From: Rubrivivax sp. | GTDB taxonomy: Bacteria > Pseudomonadota > Gammaproteobacteria > Burkholderiales > Burkholderiaceae_C | Assembly: GCA_004210455.1 (NCBI GenBank) | Contig: SEFA01000040.1 | Span: 1-64,000 of the forward strand | Direction: 5' to 3' | Length of the DNA: 64,000 bases | Shown: positions 36,194 through 43,918 of the stretch, in pieces | Layout of the letters: every line of letters starts with the position of its first letter | Numbering within the stretch: the first letter of the stretch is position 1 | Notes under the pieces: generated by a model | What the model saw: only the letters and a program-made list of their open reading frames with translations | Database searches by the model: none | Told to the model about the DNA's origin: nothing | Program-made: the position numbers and the translations under genes

Positions 36194-37447
36194 TTATGGG
36201 CGGTGCTGTTCAAGGGCGTTCGGACGGGGCACCACGGGGGCAACGGCGTCGGCGGAGGGCTGGGGAACGTGGGGAGGAAGCGGCACGGCGACACCCACGG
36301 CGACGGGCACGGCGACGGGCACGGCGACGGGCGCGTACGGGGGGCGAGGCGGGGGCGGCTTCAGCAGTGTGCTCAACGGCGTGCAGGGGCGGTCGCTGCC
36401 GCGCAGATAGACGGCGACCGGCCGCATGCGGCGGTTGCGCTGGCTGATGCTGCGCAGGCAGATCAGCAGCGGCACGGCCAGCACCGCGCCGGCCACGCCC
36501 CAGAGCCAGCCCCAGAACATCACCGAGAGCAGCACCGACAGCGGGTTCATCGACAGGCGCTTGCCGACCACCAGCGGGGTCACGAAATTGGATTCGATCG
36601 CGTGGATGCAGAGGTAGGACAGCACCGGCGCGGCCAGCGTAGCGACGCCGGAGTCGCCGAGCGAGGCCGCGAGCGACGCGACCAGCAGCAGCCCGCACAT
36701 GATCAGCGGTCCGAGGTAGGGAATGAAGTTGAAGATCGCCGCCAGCGCGCCCCAGAAGCCGGGATTGGGCAGGTCCACGAACCACATCGCGCCCGCCACG
36801 ATCAGGCCCACGCCGAAGTTGATGACGCTGACCGAGGCGACGTAGCGCGAGATGTCGCGTTGCGCGGCGCGCAGGCCGCCGAGCACCACCGCCCGCAGTC
36901 GCGGGCGATGCGGCAGCAGTTCGATGCAGCGCGACAACACCCAGTGCTCGGAGGCGAGCAGGAAGTACAGCAGGATCGTGGTCGCGGCGGTGGACACCAT
37001 GAACTTCAGCCCGACGCCCACCGCCTGGGCGGTCAGGGCGACGCTTTCGCTGGCGATACGTTCCCGCACGGGATCCGGCGGCGGCGTGGGCGCCGAGCGA
37101 CTCGAACTCCGACGTTCGCCCGGCGGGCCGAAGCCAGGAATCGCCGCGCGCCATTTGTCCACCTGGTTCAGCGCCTGCGACACTGCCGTCGGCGCCCGCT
37201 GCCACCATTGCGCCACCGGCTCGGCCAGCAGGGCCACGCTCAGTACTGTGCAGCCCACCAGCGTCGTCACCAGCATCGCCGCGCTCAGCGACTCCGGCAT
37301 GCCGTGGTGCCGCATCGTGCGCACCGCCGGCGCCAGCACGAACGTCAGGATCAGCGCCACCAGCACCGGCAGGACGATCGCGCTCGCCTCCTTCAGCAGG
37401 AAGACCAGGGCGATCAATAGCAGGCCTCGCGTCGCCCAGCGGCGCAT
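36194..37447 (-). CDS. AI-2E/PerM-family permease
   Basis: The 417-aa polytopic membrane protein contains GLLLIALVFLLKEASAIVLP at the start and the family's conserved GFWGALAAIFNFIPYLGPLI and NFVTPLVVGKRLSMNPLSVL segments near residues 235-310. The family exports varied small molecules; the AI-2 label is historical. The C-terminal 60 residues are Pro/Val-rich, encoded partly by a short tandem repeat (GGCACGGCGACG units around 36300-36330). The start is not certain: ATG 37447 was chosen over an upstream TTG at 37477, and neither has a clear ribosome binding site. Confidence 0.87.
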   Translation of the reverse strand: MRRWATRGLLLIALVFLLKEASAIVLPVLVALILTFVLAPAVRTMRHHGMPESLSAAMLVTTLVGCTVLSVALLAEPVAQWWQRAPTAVSQALNQVDKWRAAIPGFGPPGERRSSSRSAPTPPPDPVRERIASESVALTAQAVGVGLKFMVSTAATTILLYFLLASEHWVLSRCIELLPHRPRLRAVVLGGLRAAQRDISRYVASVSVINFGVGLIVAGAMWFVDLPNPGFWGALAAIFNFIPYLGPLIMCGLLLVASLAASLGDSGVATLAAPVLSYLCIHAIESNFVTPLVVGKRLSMNPLSVLLSVMFWGWLWGVAGAVLAVPLLICLRSISQRNRRMRPVAVYLRGSDRPCTPLSTLLKPPPPRPPYAPVAVPVAVPVAVGVAVPLPPHVPQPSADAVAPVVPRPNALEQHRP

Positions 37448-37571
37448 CGTGGTCGGGGGCAGGGCGGAGGGACGCAAGATGGTAAGGATGACGGGGGAAG
37501 GGAACTGGCAGTCGCTTCAAGCAAGCCTCGGGCCAGGAGGGAGCGGTACCACCGCCGCTGACCCTCTTGCT

Positions 37572-37651
37572 CCCTCTCCCGCAGTGCGGGAGAGGGGCCA
37601 ATCGGCACGACGCCTCTTATTCCCGCTCCTGCTTGCGGGGGAGTAGCGGGA
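37572..37651. repeat. Pair of REP-like palindromes
   Basis: The first is a perfect dyad CCCTCTCCCGCA-G-TGCGGGAGAGGG (37572-37596). The second, 25 bp on, has TCCCGCT (37621-37627) pairing with AGCGGGA (37645-37651) around a CTTGCGGGGGAG core. Both share the CTCCCGC/GCGGGAG theme with 28118-28137 and are typical of dispersed intergenic palindromes in Burkholderiales. Confidence 0.75.
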
Positions 37652-37960
37652 GGGTCGGCGGCGGTGGAAGGATGGAAGCCCAGGCGCGCGTTTCCCGATT
37701 GAGCGGAAGGTGGCGACAAGCGTCGGGACGTGAGGGGACCGGCGTTCGGTAAACGGTGCCGAAAGCCTTGCGCGGAATCTGAGGGAAGGCGAGGTCCACG
37801 GACGTTGGGCGAACCGGCGCGGGGGCATCGAGAGGCGTTGAGGGGATCCGCTGGTCGATGCACCCGATTCCCGGCAGGCCCCGTGCCTACTGCGTTTGCG
37901 GCGTCTGGGCAGGCACGCCGAATGGCGCGCGCTCCGCCATATGAAACTTTTCCGGCGAGG

Positions 37961-37975
37961 TGGCATGGTCCTTGC
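37961..37975 (+). promoter_or_regulatory. Putative sigma-54 (-24/-12) promoter upstream of rpoN
   Basis: TGGCATGGTCCTTGC has the invariant GG and GC exactly 10 bp apart and matches the TGGCAC-N5-TTGC consensus at all but one core base. It lies about 125 bp before the rpoN start, on the coding strand, suggesting autoregulated sigma-54 expression. Confidence 0.6.
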
Positions 37976-38098
37976 GCTGATGGCTCCAACAGGCCGGTTC
38001 GCCGGCACTGCCTACAACCTGTTCCCGTCCTCGTCGGCGGGGACCCTCCGGAACCGGTTGCAGGCAGCCTCACTCTCTACCGGACAGGAGTCTCACAA

Positions 38099-39511
38099 GT
38101 GGGAGCAATGGAACTCAGGCACGAGCACAGACAGACCCAGACGCTGTCGCCTCGCCTCCAGCACGCCGTGCGTCTGCTGCAGATGTCCTCGCTGGACTTC
38201 TCCACCATGGTCACGGACATGCTGGGGCGAAATCCCTTCCTCGAAGTCACCGAATCCTCGGACGATTCGTCACCGCTGGAAGCGGAGATGCAGGTCGCGC
38301 CGTCGCCGGTGATGTCCGACGCGCCGGAACCCTTCCCGGACGACCGCGAGATCTGGCGCGCGGAGAGCTCCGGCTCGATGCGACGCGCGGAAGACGGCGA
38401 GCTCAGCGCGCTGGAGATGACCGCCGCGCAGACCAGCCTGCGCGAGCATCTGCGCAGCCAGCTCAACGTGTTGCGGCTGTCGCCGCGCGATCTGGTGCTG
38501 GCAACCATCGTGGCCGAGTCGGTGGACGACGACGGCTATCTGCGCAGCTCGCTCGAAGAGCTGGCGGCGGTCGCGCAGATGCAGCCGCCGGTGGGCCTCG
38601 ACGAAATGCAGATCGCGCTCAAGCGCGTGCAGGCGCTGGATCCGCTGGGCGTGGGCGCGCGCAACGTGGCCGAATGCCTGCTGCTGCAGTTGCCCAAGCT
38701 GGAGGACGCGCGCAGCCGCAATCTGGCCGAACGCATCATCTCGCAGCATTTGAACCTGCTCGCCTCCCGCGACATCCCGTCGCTGGCGCAGTTGCTGGAC
38801 GTGAGCGTGGCGGAAGCCGAGTCGATCTGCCTGAAGCTGCGTCGCTTCGATCCGCGGCCGGGCTGGCGCTACGAGACGACGCAGGCCGCGTACATCGTGC
38901 CGGACGTGCTGACGACCAAGGTCCGCGGCCAGTGGCGCGTGCAGCTGAATCCGGCCGTGATCCCGAAGGTGCGGATGAACCAGGTGTACGCCGAGCTGTT
39001 CCAGCGCCATCGCCAGCAAGGTCATGCGGAAATGGCCAATCACCTGCAGGAGGCCCGCTGGACGATGCGCAACATCGAGCAGCGCTTCTCGACCATCCTC
39101 GACGTGGCCAACGCGATCGTGAAGCGGCAGCGCCACTTCCTCGAGTTCGGTGCGATGGCGATGAAGCCGCTGGGGCTCAAGGAGATCGCCGACGAGGTGG
39201 GCATCCACGAGTCGACGGTCTCGCGCGTGACCAACAATAAGTACCTCGCGACGCCGAGCGGCGTCTATGAGCTGAAGTATTTCTTCTCGCGCGCGATCGT
39301 GAGCAGCAACGGCAGCGCCTGCTCGGGCACCGCGATCCGCGGGCTGATCAAGGACATCATCGAGGCCGAGCGCGCGGAGAATCCGTTCTCCGACGCCGAG
39401 ATCACGCGCCAGCTCGCCCGCCAGGGCCTGGTGGTCGCGCGCCGCACGGTGACCAAGTACCGCCAGATGCTGCGCATCGATGCGGTCGAACGGCGGCGCC
39501 AGCACAGCTGA
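38099..39511 (+). CDS. rpoN: RNA polymerase sigma-54 factor RpoN
   Basis: The 470-aa product carries the N-terminal activator-interacting region (TQTLSPRLQHAVRLLQMSSL), the core-binding domain, an HTH (IADEVGIHESTVSRVTNNKY) and the C-terminal RpoN box ARRTVTKYRQML. The start is taken as GTG 38099 because AGGAG sits 8 nt upstream; ATG 38108 has no properly spaced site. Frames extending to 37730 cross the promoter region. Neighbours are not the usual lptB/hpf/ptsN/hprK set, so this is probably a second rpoN copy. A terminator follows at 39545. Confidence 0.93.
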   Translation: MGAMELRHEHRQTQTLSPRLQHAVRLLQMSSLDFSTMVTDMLGRNPFLEVTESSDDSSPLEAEMQVAPSPVMSDAPEPFPDDREIWRAESSGSMRRAEDGELSALEMTAAQTSLREHLRSQLNVLRLSPRDLVLATIVAESVDDDGYLRSSLEELAAVAQMQPPVGLDEMQIALKRVQALDPLGVGARNVAECLLLQLPKLEDARSRNLAERIISQHLNLLASRDIPSLAQLLDVSVAEAESICLKLRRFDPRPGWRYETTQAAYIVPDVLTTKVRGQWRVQLNPAVIPKVRMNQVYAELFQRHRQQGHAEMANHLQEARWTMRNIEQRFSTILDVANAIVKRQRHFLEFGAMAMKPLGLKEIADEVGIHESTVSRVTNNKYLATPSGVYELKYFFSRAIVSSNGSACSGTAIRGLIKDIIEAERAENPFSDAEITRQLARQGLVVARRTVTKYRQMLRIDAVERRRQHS

Positions 39512-39544
39512 CGAACAGATTCCCGAGGCGTGATGGAGACAAGG

Positions 39545-39570
39545 ACGGAGCCCCAAGAGGCTCCGTTTTC
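39545..39570 (+). terminator. Rho-independent terminator after rpoN
   Basis: ACGGAGCC (39545-39552) pairs with GGCTCCGT (39559-39566) across a 6-nt loop, followed by TTTTC. It lies 34 bp past the rpoN stop. Confidence 0.9.
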
Positions 39571-39627
39571 ACTGGGAGCCCGACATGGGAACCGTGGGCC
39601 GAGGGCGACGACTCAGGCGCTCCTTCC

Positions 39628-40368
39628 ATGACCTGTCACCCCATGTACGCCTTGCCCCGCTTGAGCCCTCCCGCCGACTACAAATCGATCGCCTGGCCGC
39701 AGGACTCGGCCGTCGATGCGCGGATATCGGACTGCCTTGATTTCTCCAATGGCGAGGAGGCGCAGCGCGACGTCCCCATCGCCGATGCCTTGGCGGTAAC
39801 ACGCCGGGCTGCCGAAGTCTGCAAGCGCTCCGGCGATATGCAGGCCTCGCTGCAGCTGTCAGACTGGCGTCGTCAGGTCGAAGACCTGGAGCGGGACCTG
39901 CGCCACGAGGTGAGGGCGTGGGCGGGCTCTCAAGCGGAAGACTTGCGCTGGCGCGTGCTCCGTTTCGAGCGGCGCAACGACGTGCCGTGGCGCGACCTGT
40001 GCCGAGCGATCGACAGGTACTTCGACTGGAAGAGCGATGCGACCCGTTGCCACGCCGACCATGTCAACACCGGCGATGATGCGCATTGGGAGGCCGCTCT
40101 GGGAGTCCAACGGCTGGCGGGGGAGATGCTGGAGCAGCTTTATCCGCTGCTCCGGCAGGTGCGCGCGCAGACAGCGCCGCCCTGCGGGCCGCCCTCCGCC
40201 TGGGAGGAGGCCGCGCCAGGCGCGTCGACACGGTCCGATTCGCCTCTCACGCCGAGTGCGCCGCCGATGTCGACATCCTGGTTCGACGAGCATCGGATCG
40301 CCTACCCGCCGGAAGTCATCGGCGGCCGGAAGACGCCTTCGCCGGTCCGGACGGTGACGCGTCCTTGA
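39628..40368 (+). CDS. Orphan hypothetical protein, helical with disordered C-terminal tail
   Basis: This 246-aa soluble protein has no signal peptide. Residues 35-185 are mainly helical and rich in charged and Trp residues (SLQLSDWRRQVEDLERDLRH, VPWRDLCRAIDRYFDWKSD). The last 60 residues are Pro/Ser-rich. No family was recognised. The base composition is less GC-biased at third positions than in its neighbours, a hint of acquisition. ATGs at 39628 and 39643 are both possible. The 3' end overlaps the convergent gene at 40316 by 53 bp. The composition and N-terminus are compatible with a secreted effector but prove nothing. Confidence 0.6.
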   Translation: MTCHPMYALPRLSPPADYKSIAWPQDSAVDARISDCLDFSNGEEAQRDVPIADALAVTRRAAEVCKRSGDMQASLQLSDWRRQVEDLERDLRHEVRAWAGSQAEDLRWRVLRFERRNDVPWRDLCRAIDRYFDWKSDATRCHADHVNTGDDAHWEAALGVQRLAGEMLEQLYPLLRQVRAQTAPPCGPPSAWEEAAPGASTRSDSPLTPSAPPMSTSWFDEHRIAYPPEVIGGRKTPSPVRTVTRP

Positions 40369-40681
40369 CCAGGCGGTCGCGCCTTTCGGCATCGAGTCCC
40401 GGCGTCGATCGCAGGTCGGTGTCCACCTGACCCTGCTTCAGGTCCTCATGGGCCTGGCCGATGACGGCGCGCTGATCCTCGCCCGCCGCGCCGGATCCCA
40501 TGCCGCCGGTCGACTCGCCGCCGGTGCTCTGATCGCGTTCATGCGGCAGCTGCGCGTCGTCGTTGTGCGTCGGCGCGGCGTCGGGCTCGACCGAACCGGG
40601 CGCCACGGGCGACTTGTCGAGCATGCGGCGCGACGGCGCCGGCCCGCTGTCTGAACTGCTTCTGGTCTTGGTGTCCGCCAT
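40316..40681 (-). CDS. Hydrophilic disordered hypothetical protein
   Basis: This 121-aa protein is made almost entirely of Ser, Asp, Gly, Pro, Arg and Gln, with no hydrophobic core. It contains short blocks such as AVIGQAHEDLKQGQVDTDLR and STPGLDAERRDRLVKDA that look like molecular-recognition segments. Similar small hydrophilic proteins are frequent in Burkholderiales. ATG 40681 is preceded by GAGGAGCCGTC, a good ribosome binding site, which is the main evidence that it is real. It overlaps the end of the convergent gene at 39628-40368. Confidence 0.6.
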   Translation of the reverse strand: MADTKTRSSSDSGPAPSRRMLDKSPVAPGSVEPDAAPTHNDDAQLPHERDQSTGGESTGGMGSGAAGEDQRAVIGQAHEDLKQGQVDTDLRSTPGLDAERRDRLVKDASPSGPAKASSGRR

Positions 40682-40817
40682 GACGGCTCCTCGTTGACGA
40701 TGTCGTCCGGAATCGGCAAGCGGCCGGCCCGGTGCTCCGACGGCGACGCACTGGACGGATCGCGGTGCCACTCAAGACCTTCGATCATTGGAAGGCGTCA
40801 CCGCGCCTGTCGATACC

Positions 40818-41840
40818 ATGTTTCCGATCACACCGTCGAGTTGCGCTCTGGATCAGCTGTTTGAAGCGCAGGAGTTCCATCCGAACAAGCGTCAGGAACC
40901 ACCGTCGCACGCCGCGCTGAGAGCTTGTCTGGCAGGCGACCTCCCGGCAGGCGGCCTTGCGCCGCTCGCCGGAGAACAGCCCGGGTTCAAGGCGTCCCGT
41001 CCGCAGTCGATCCGGGATCTGCATGACGTCCTCGCCTGCTTTGAGCAGCGTCGCCAGCACAGGGAGGGACTGGGGGAGTTGTTGTGCTTCTGTGTGTCGG
41101 AGTTGGCTCACCAGCTCCGGAGAGATCCGACTGCGGATGCCGCCAACGCGACGAGCTTGCTGCCCGCGGCCCGCCGCTTGTCGCAATGTCTGGAGGCGCA
41201 CGAGGCATGGCCGGACATCCGCCGCCTTTATGAACAAAAGATGAGTCGATCGTGCGATGCGCTGCTCGTGCCGCGCTGGCAACGTCTGAACGCGCTGTGG
41301 GAGGACGTGCGTCACGCGGCGGAAGGTTCCGGAATCGATCCCAGGGCCCTGGGCGTCCTGAAGCTGGAACACGTCAACGACTTGCACAGGCGCATCGACT
41401 CGTTGGTCGGTAGCACCATCGACATGCTCGCGACTGGAAGCGTCTTCTCCACGCTGGCGAGTCCGGGAGCGCTAGCCGATCGCGATCTGCACAAGGTGCT
41501 GTCGACGTACGAGGACATCGCTGCGGAGGCCCTGCGTCGCGCCGAGGTGAGGGGCAGCCCCGGCGCCGCGGTCGCGGTCCGGCGCCGCATCGCCGCGTAT
41601 GACGGCAAGCGACCGGAGCTGCTGCTCCTGGACGAGAAGATGTCCGAGATGCGGAACGCATTGCTGGGGGCGCGCACGGTACCTGCGCGCACGGATGGCC
41701 CTAGGCCGCAGCGTCCGGTGCCGATGGTTGCGCTCCCGCGGCCCTCGTCGAGTTCCTCGCTCTCTTCCTCCGACAATGAGGGCGCATCGGCACGGCCCGT
41801 GCCGGTGGAGGGATTCACCGAGCTCTTCGAGCGCGGCTGA
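40818..41840 (+). CDS. Orphan hypothetical protein, helical with Ser-rich tail
   Basis: This 340-aa soluble protein is mostly helical (RLSQCLEAHEAWPDIRRLYE, LKLEHVNDLHRRIDSLVGST, LSTYEDIAAEALRRAEVRG). Its Pro/Ser-rich C-terminal stretch is at about 290-330 (PRPSSSSSLSSSDNEGASAR). It has no signal peptide, transmembrane helix or recognised family. Relative to neighbours it uses more TTG/GAT/CGT-type codons, as does the gene at 39628. The two share a layout (helical body plus disordered tail) and flank the same short gene, suggesting one acquired block. The start at ATG 40818 is uncertain; a TTG at 40788 is also in frame. Confidence 0.6.
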   Translation: MFPITPSSCALDQLFEAQEFHPNKRQEPPSHAALRACLAGDLPAGGLAPLAGEQPGFKASRPQSIRDLHDVLACFEQRRQHREGLGELLCFCVSELAHQLRRDPTADAANATSLLPAARRLSQCLEAHEAWPDIRRLYEQKMSRSCDALLVPRWQRLNALWEDVRHAAEGSGIDPRALGVLKLEHVNDLHRRIDSLVGSTIDMLATGSVFSTLASPGALADRDLHKVLSTYEDIAAEALRRAEVRGSPGAAVAVRRRIAAYDGKRPELLLLDEKMSEMRNALLGARTVPARTDGPRPQRPVPMVALPRPSSSSSLSSSDNEGASARPVPVEGFTELFERG

Positions 41841-41906
41841 CGACGCTTGCATCGCGGGCGGCAGCGGGAAGACCTGCGGCGGAACGGCGCTTGCCCGCCC
41901 GGCGGC

Positions 41907-43028
41907 ATGCAAGCCTGGAAATCCCGTTTCACCCTCCTCGATACCGACCTCATGCTCTGGGGCCAGTTGTTGCTCGGCGCGCTGGTGATCGTCGCCGGCG
42001 CGCTGCTGCTGCACGCCGTCCTGCGACCGATCGCGCAGCGCCTGGCGCGGTTCTCGCCGCTGCTGACCTCGGTCGTGCAGCGCATCGACAACCCGGTCCG
42101 ATGGGCGCTTCCGCTCATCGGCCTGCTGATCGCCGCACAGGGCGTGCCCGACACGATGCCCGGCATCAACGGCGTGCAGCATCTGCTGGGCGTGCTGTGC
42201 ATCATGGCGATCGCGGCAGTGGCCGCCGGCGCGATCACCGGCGTCGCCAACGGCGTGGCGCTGCTCAATCCCGCGGACGTGGAGGACAACCTCGCCGCCC
42301 GCCGCATCCAGACGCAGACCAAGGTGCTGGCGCGCGTGGCCAAGGGGGCGGTCATGCTGACCGCACTGGCCTTCATCCTGATGACCTTCCCGCGGGCGAA
42401 GCAGGTCGGCGCCAGCCTGCTGGCTTCCGCGGGCATCGCCGGGCTGGTCTTCGGCCTGGCCGCGAAGTCCGTCTTCGGCAACCTGCTGGCCGGCCTCCAG
42501 ATCGCGATGGCACAGCCGATCCGCCTCGACGACGTGCTCATCATCCAGGGCGAATGGGGCCGGGTGGAGGAGATCACCTCGACCTACGTCGTGCTCAAGA
42601 TCTGGGACGAGCGCCGGCTGGTCATCCCGCTGCAGTGGTTCATCGAGAACCCGTTCCAGAACTGGACGCGCACCAGCTCAAGCATCCTGGGGACGGTGAT
42701 GCTCTGGGTCGACTTCACGCTGCCCGTCAACGAACTGCGCGAGAAGGCCACGACGATGTGCAAGGGCTCCGCGCACTGGGACGGCCGCGTCTGCGGCGTC
42801 CAGGTGGTCGAGACGACCGAGCGCACGATGCAGATCCGTGTGCTCGTCAGCGCGAAAGATTCGGGCAAGGCCTTCGACCTGCGCTGCGAACTGCGCGAGG
42901 GCTTGATCGCCTGGCTGCAGAAAACACACCCGCAGTCGTTGCCGCGGGTGAGGGCCCTGATCGAGGACATCCCCGCACCCGCAGCCCCCGTGCTCAAACC
43001 ATCGCTGCCGCCGTCACCGGCGCCCTGA
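41907..43028 (+). CDS. MscS-family mechanosensitive channel
   Basis: The 373-aa membrane protein has three to four N-terminal helices, the pore-lining helix ASLLASAGIAGLVFGLAAKS, and the beta-domain motif PIRLDDVLIIQGEWGRVEEI, followed by IWDERRLVIPLQWFIENPFQ, the hallmark of MscS-like channels. Such channels release solutes on hypo-osmotic shock. The start is uncertain: ATG 41907 and ATG 41952 are both in frame. It is convergent with otsB/otsA, which make the osmolyte trehalose, a sensible functional grouping. Confidence 0.9.
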   Translation: MQAWKSRFTLLDTDLMLWGQLLLGALVIVAGALLLHAVLRPIAQRLARFSPLLTSVVQRIDNPVRWALPLIGLLIAAQGVPDTMPGINGVQHLLGVLCIMAIAAVAAGAITGVANGVALLNPADVEDNLAARRIQTQTKVLARVAKGAVMLTALAFILMTFPRAKQVGASLLASAGIAGLVFGLAAKSVFGNLLAGLQIAMAQPIRLDDVLIIQGEWGRVEEITSTYVVLKIWDERRLVIPLQWFIENPFQNWTRTSSSILGTVMLWVDFTLPVNELREKATTMCKGSAHWDGRVCGVQVVETTERTMQIRVLVSAKDSGKAFDLRCELREGLIAWLQKTHPQSLPRVRALIEDIPAPAAPVLKPSLPPSPAP

Positions 43029-43045
43029 TTGCATCGCGCGAGCAA

Positions 43046-43153
43046 GGAGAGGGGCGACCGGGTCCCCTTTTCTCCATCTCCCTCCTTTGCTTGCCTCCCG
43101 GCAAGCAAATTCCCTCCTTAAGTTCCGAAAAGGGGACCCGGTCGCCCCTCTCC
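43046..43153. repeat. Large perfect inverted repeat (27-bp arms) with nested hairpin
   Basis: Arms at 43046-43072 and 43127-43153 are exact reverse complements (outer sequence GGAGAGGGGCGACCGGG...). The 54-nt interior holds a second perfect dyad TTTGCTTGCC-TCCC-GGCAAGCAAA (43086-43109). It lies between the convergent mscS-like and otsB genes, with the right arm inside the last codons of otsB. It could act as a terminator for both or be an inserted palindromic element related to the REP-like repeats. Confidence 0.9.
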
Positions 43154-43918
43154 CGGATCACCGAGGTGCTCGAGCATCAGTCGGAGCACGTCGTCGATCT
43201 CCGCCTGCTCGTTGAGGTAGTACCTTGCATGGCTGTGATCAAGTCTCGGACCGACACGCACGGTGACCCAATCTGCCGCGGCACGCTCGAAGGCCGGCTC
43301 ATCGTTGGTGTCGTCGCCGACGTAGAAGCCCGCATCGGCGCCGTAACGCGCGGTGAGCCGCGTCATCGCATCGCCCTTGTCGGGCGCGCCGTCGACAAGC
43401 ACGTTGACCACGCGCTTGCCCGGCTCGGTGAGGACCCCTGGCGGGAGTTCCGCGATGAGCGCGGCAATCGCCTCCCGCGCCGCCACCGGATTGGGCGCCA
43501 TGCGGTAATGGATCGCGATCGAGGCGCCCTTGTCCTCGATCGTGGCGCCGGCCCGGTTCAGGTCGGGCTCCATGCGCAGCATCCTGTCCCGGAACGCCCC
43601 CAGCGTGGTGACGACGCGCGTGTCAGGCCCGTCGAACTCATCCTCCGCGCCGTGGTTGCCGACGATGTGCGTGGGCTTGAATCCGAGCCGGTGCCGCACG
43701 TCCAGCACCTGCCGCCCGCTGACCACCGCGATCGGCAGCCGCGCCGCCAGCCGCTCGAGCAGCTTCGCGGTGGGCTCGGGCAGCCGGGCCTCGTCCGGAT
43801 GCATGACGATGGGCGCCAACGTGCCGTCGAAGTCGAAGCCCAGCAAGGGGCGGCGTGTCATGAGGCGGGCGATCGCGGCGCGGCCCTCCGCGTCGAGCAG
43901 GTATCGCGTCGGCATCAT
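43118..43918 (-). CDS. otsB: Trehalose-6-phosphate phosphatase OtsB
   Basis: The 266-aa HAD-family phosphatase removes phosphate from trehalose-6-P. Motif I is PLLGFDFDGTLAPIV, motif II RLPIAVVSGRQ, and motif IV FYVGDDTNDEPAFE. IVGNHGAEDEFDGPD corresponds to the usual GxHG cap segment. The start at 43918 overlaps the otsA stop (ATGA), so the two are coupled; the frame open to 43993 is not needed. The final 12 codons (GEGRPGPLFGT) are encoded by the right arm of a large palindrome, so the native C-terminus may have been replaced. Confidence 0.93.
   Translation of the reverse strand: MMPTRYLLDAEGRAAIARLMTRRPLLGFDFDGTLAPIVMHPDEARLPEPTAKLLERLAARLPIAVVSGRQVLDVRHRLGFKPTHIVGNHGAEDEFDGPDTRVVTTLGAFRDRMLRMEPDLNRAGATIEDKGASIAIHYRMAPNPVAAREAIAALIAELPPGVLTEPGKRVVNVLVDGAPDKGDAMTRLTARYGADAGFYVGDDTNDEPAFERAAADWVTVRVGPRLDHSHARYYLNEQAEIDDVLRLMLEHLGDPGEGRPGPLFGT

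Larger units (their letters stand above)
37448..38098. other. 651-bp intergenic region with palindromes and a sigma-54-type promoter
   Basis: This is the divergent region between the permease (minus) and rpoN (plus). It holds two REP-like hairpins (37572-37651) and a good -24/-12 motif at 37961-37975. Reading frames that cross it have no start signals or recognisable protein sequence. Three AGGAG-like or GGAG motifs are present, but only the one at about 38084-38090 is at proper distance from a start codon (rpoN). Confidence 0.6.

Noticed and set aside
39580-40820. Search for HrpB/PIP-type boxes (TTCG-N16-TTCG, TTCGC-N15-TTCGC) upstream of the orphan genes
   Set aside because: No match was found near 39628 or 40818, nor upstream of 53550, so type III control could not be supported.
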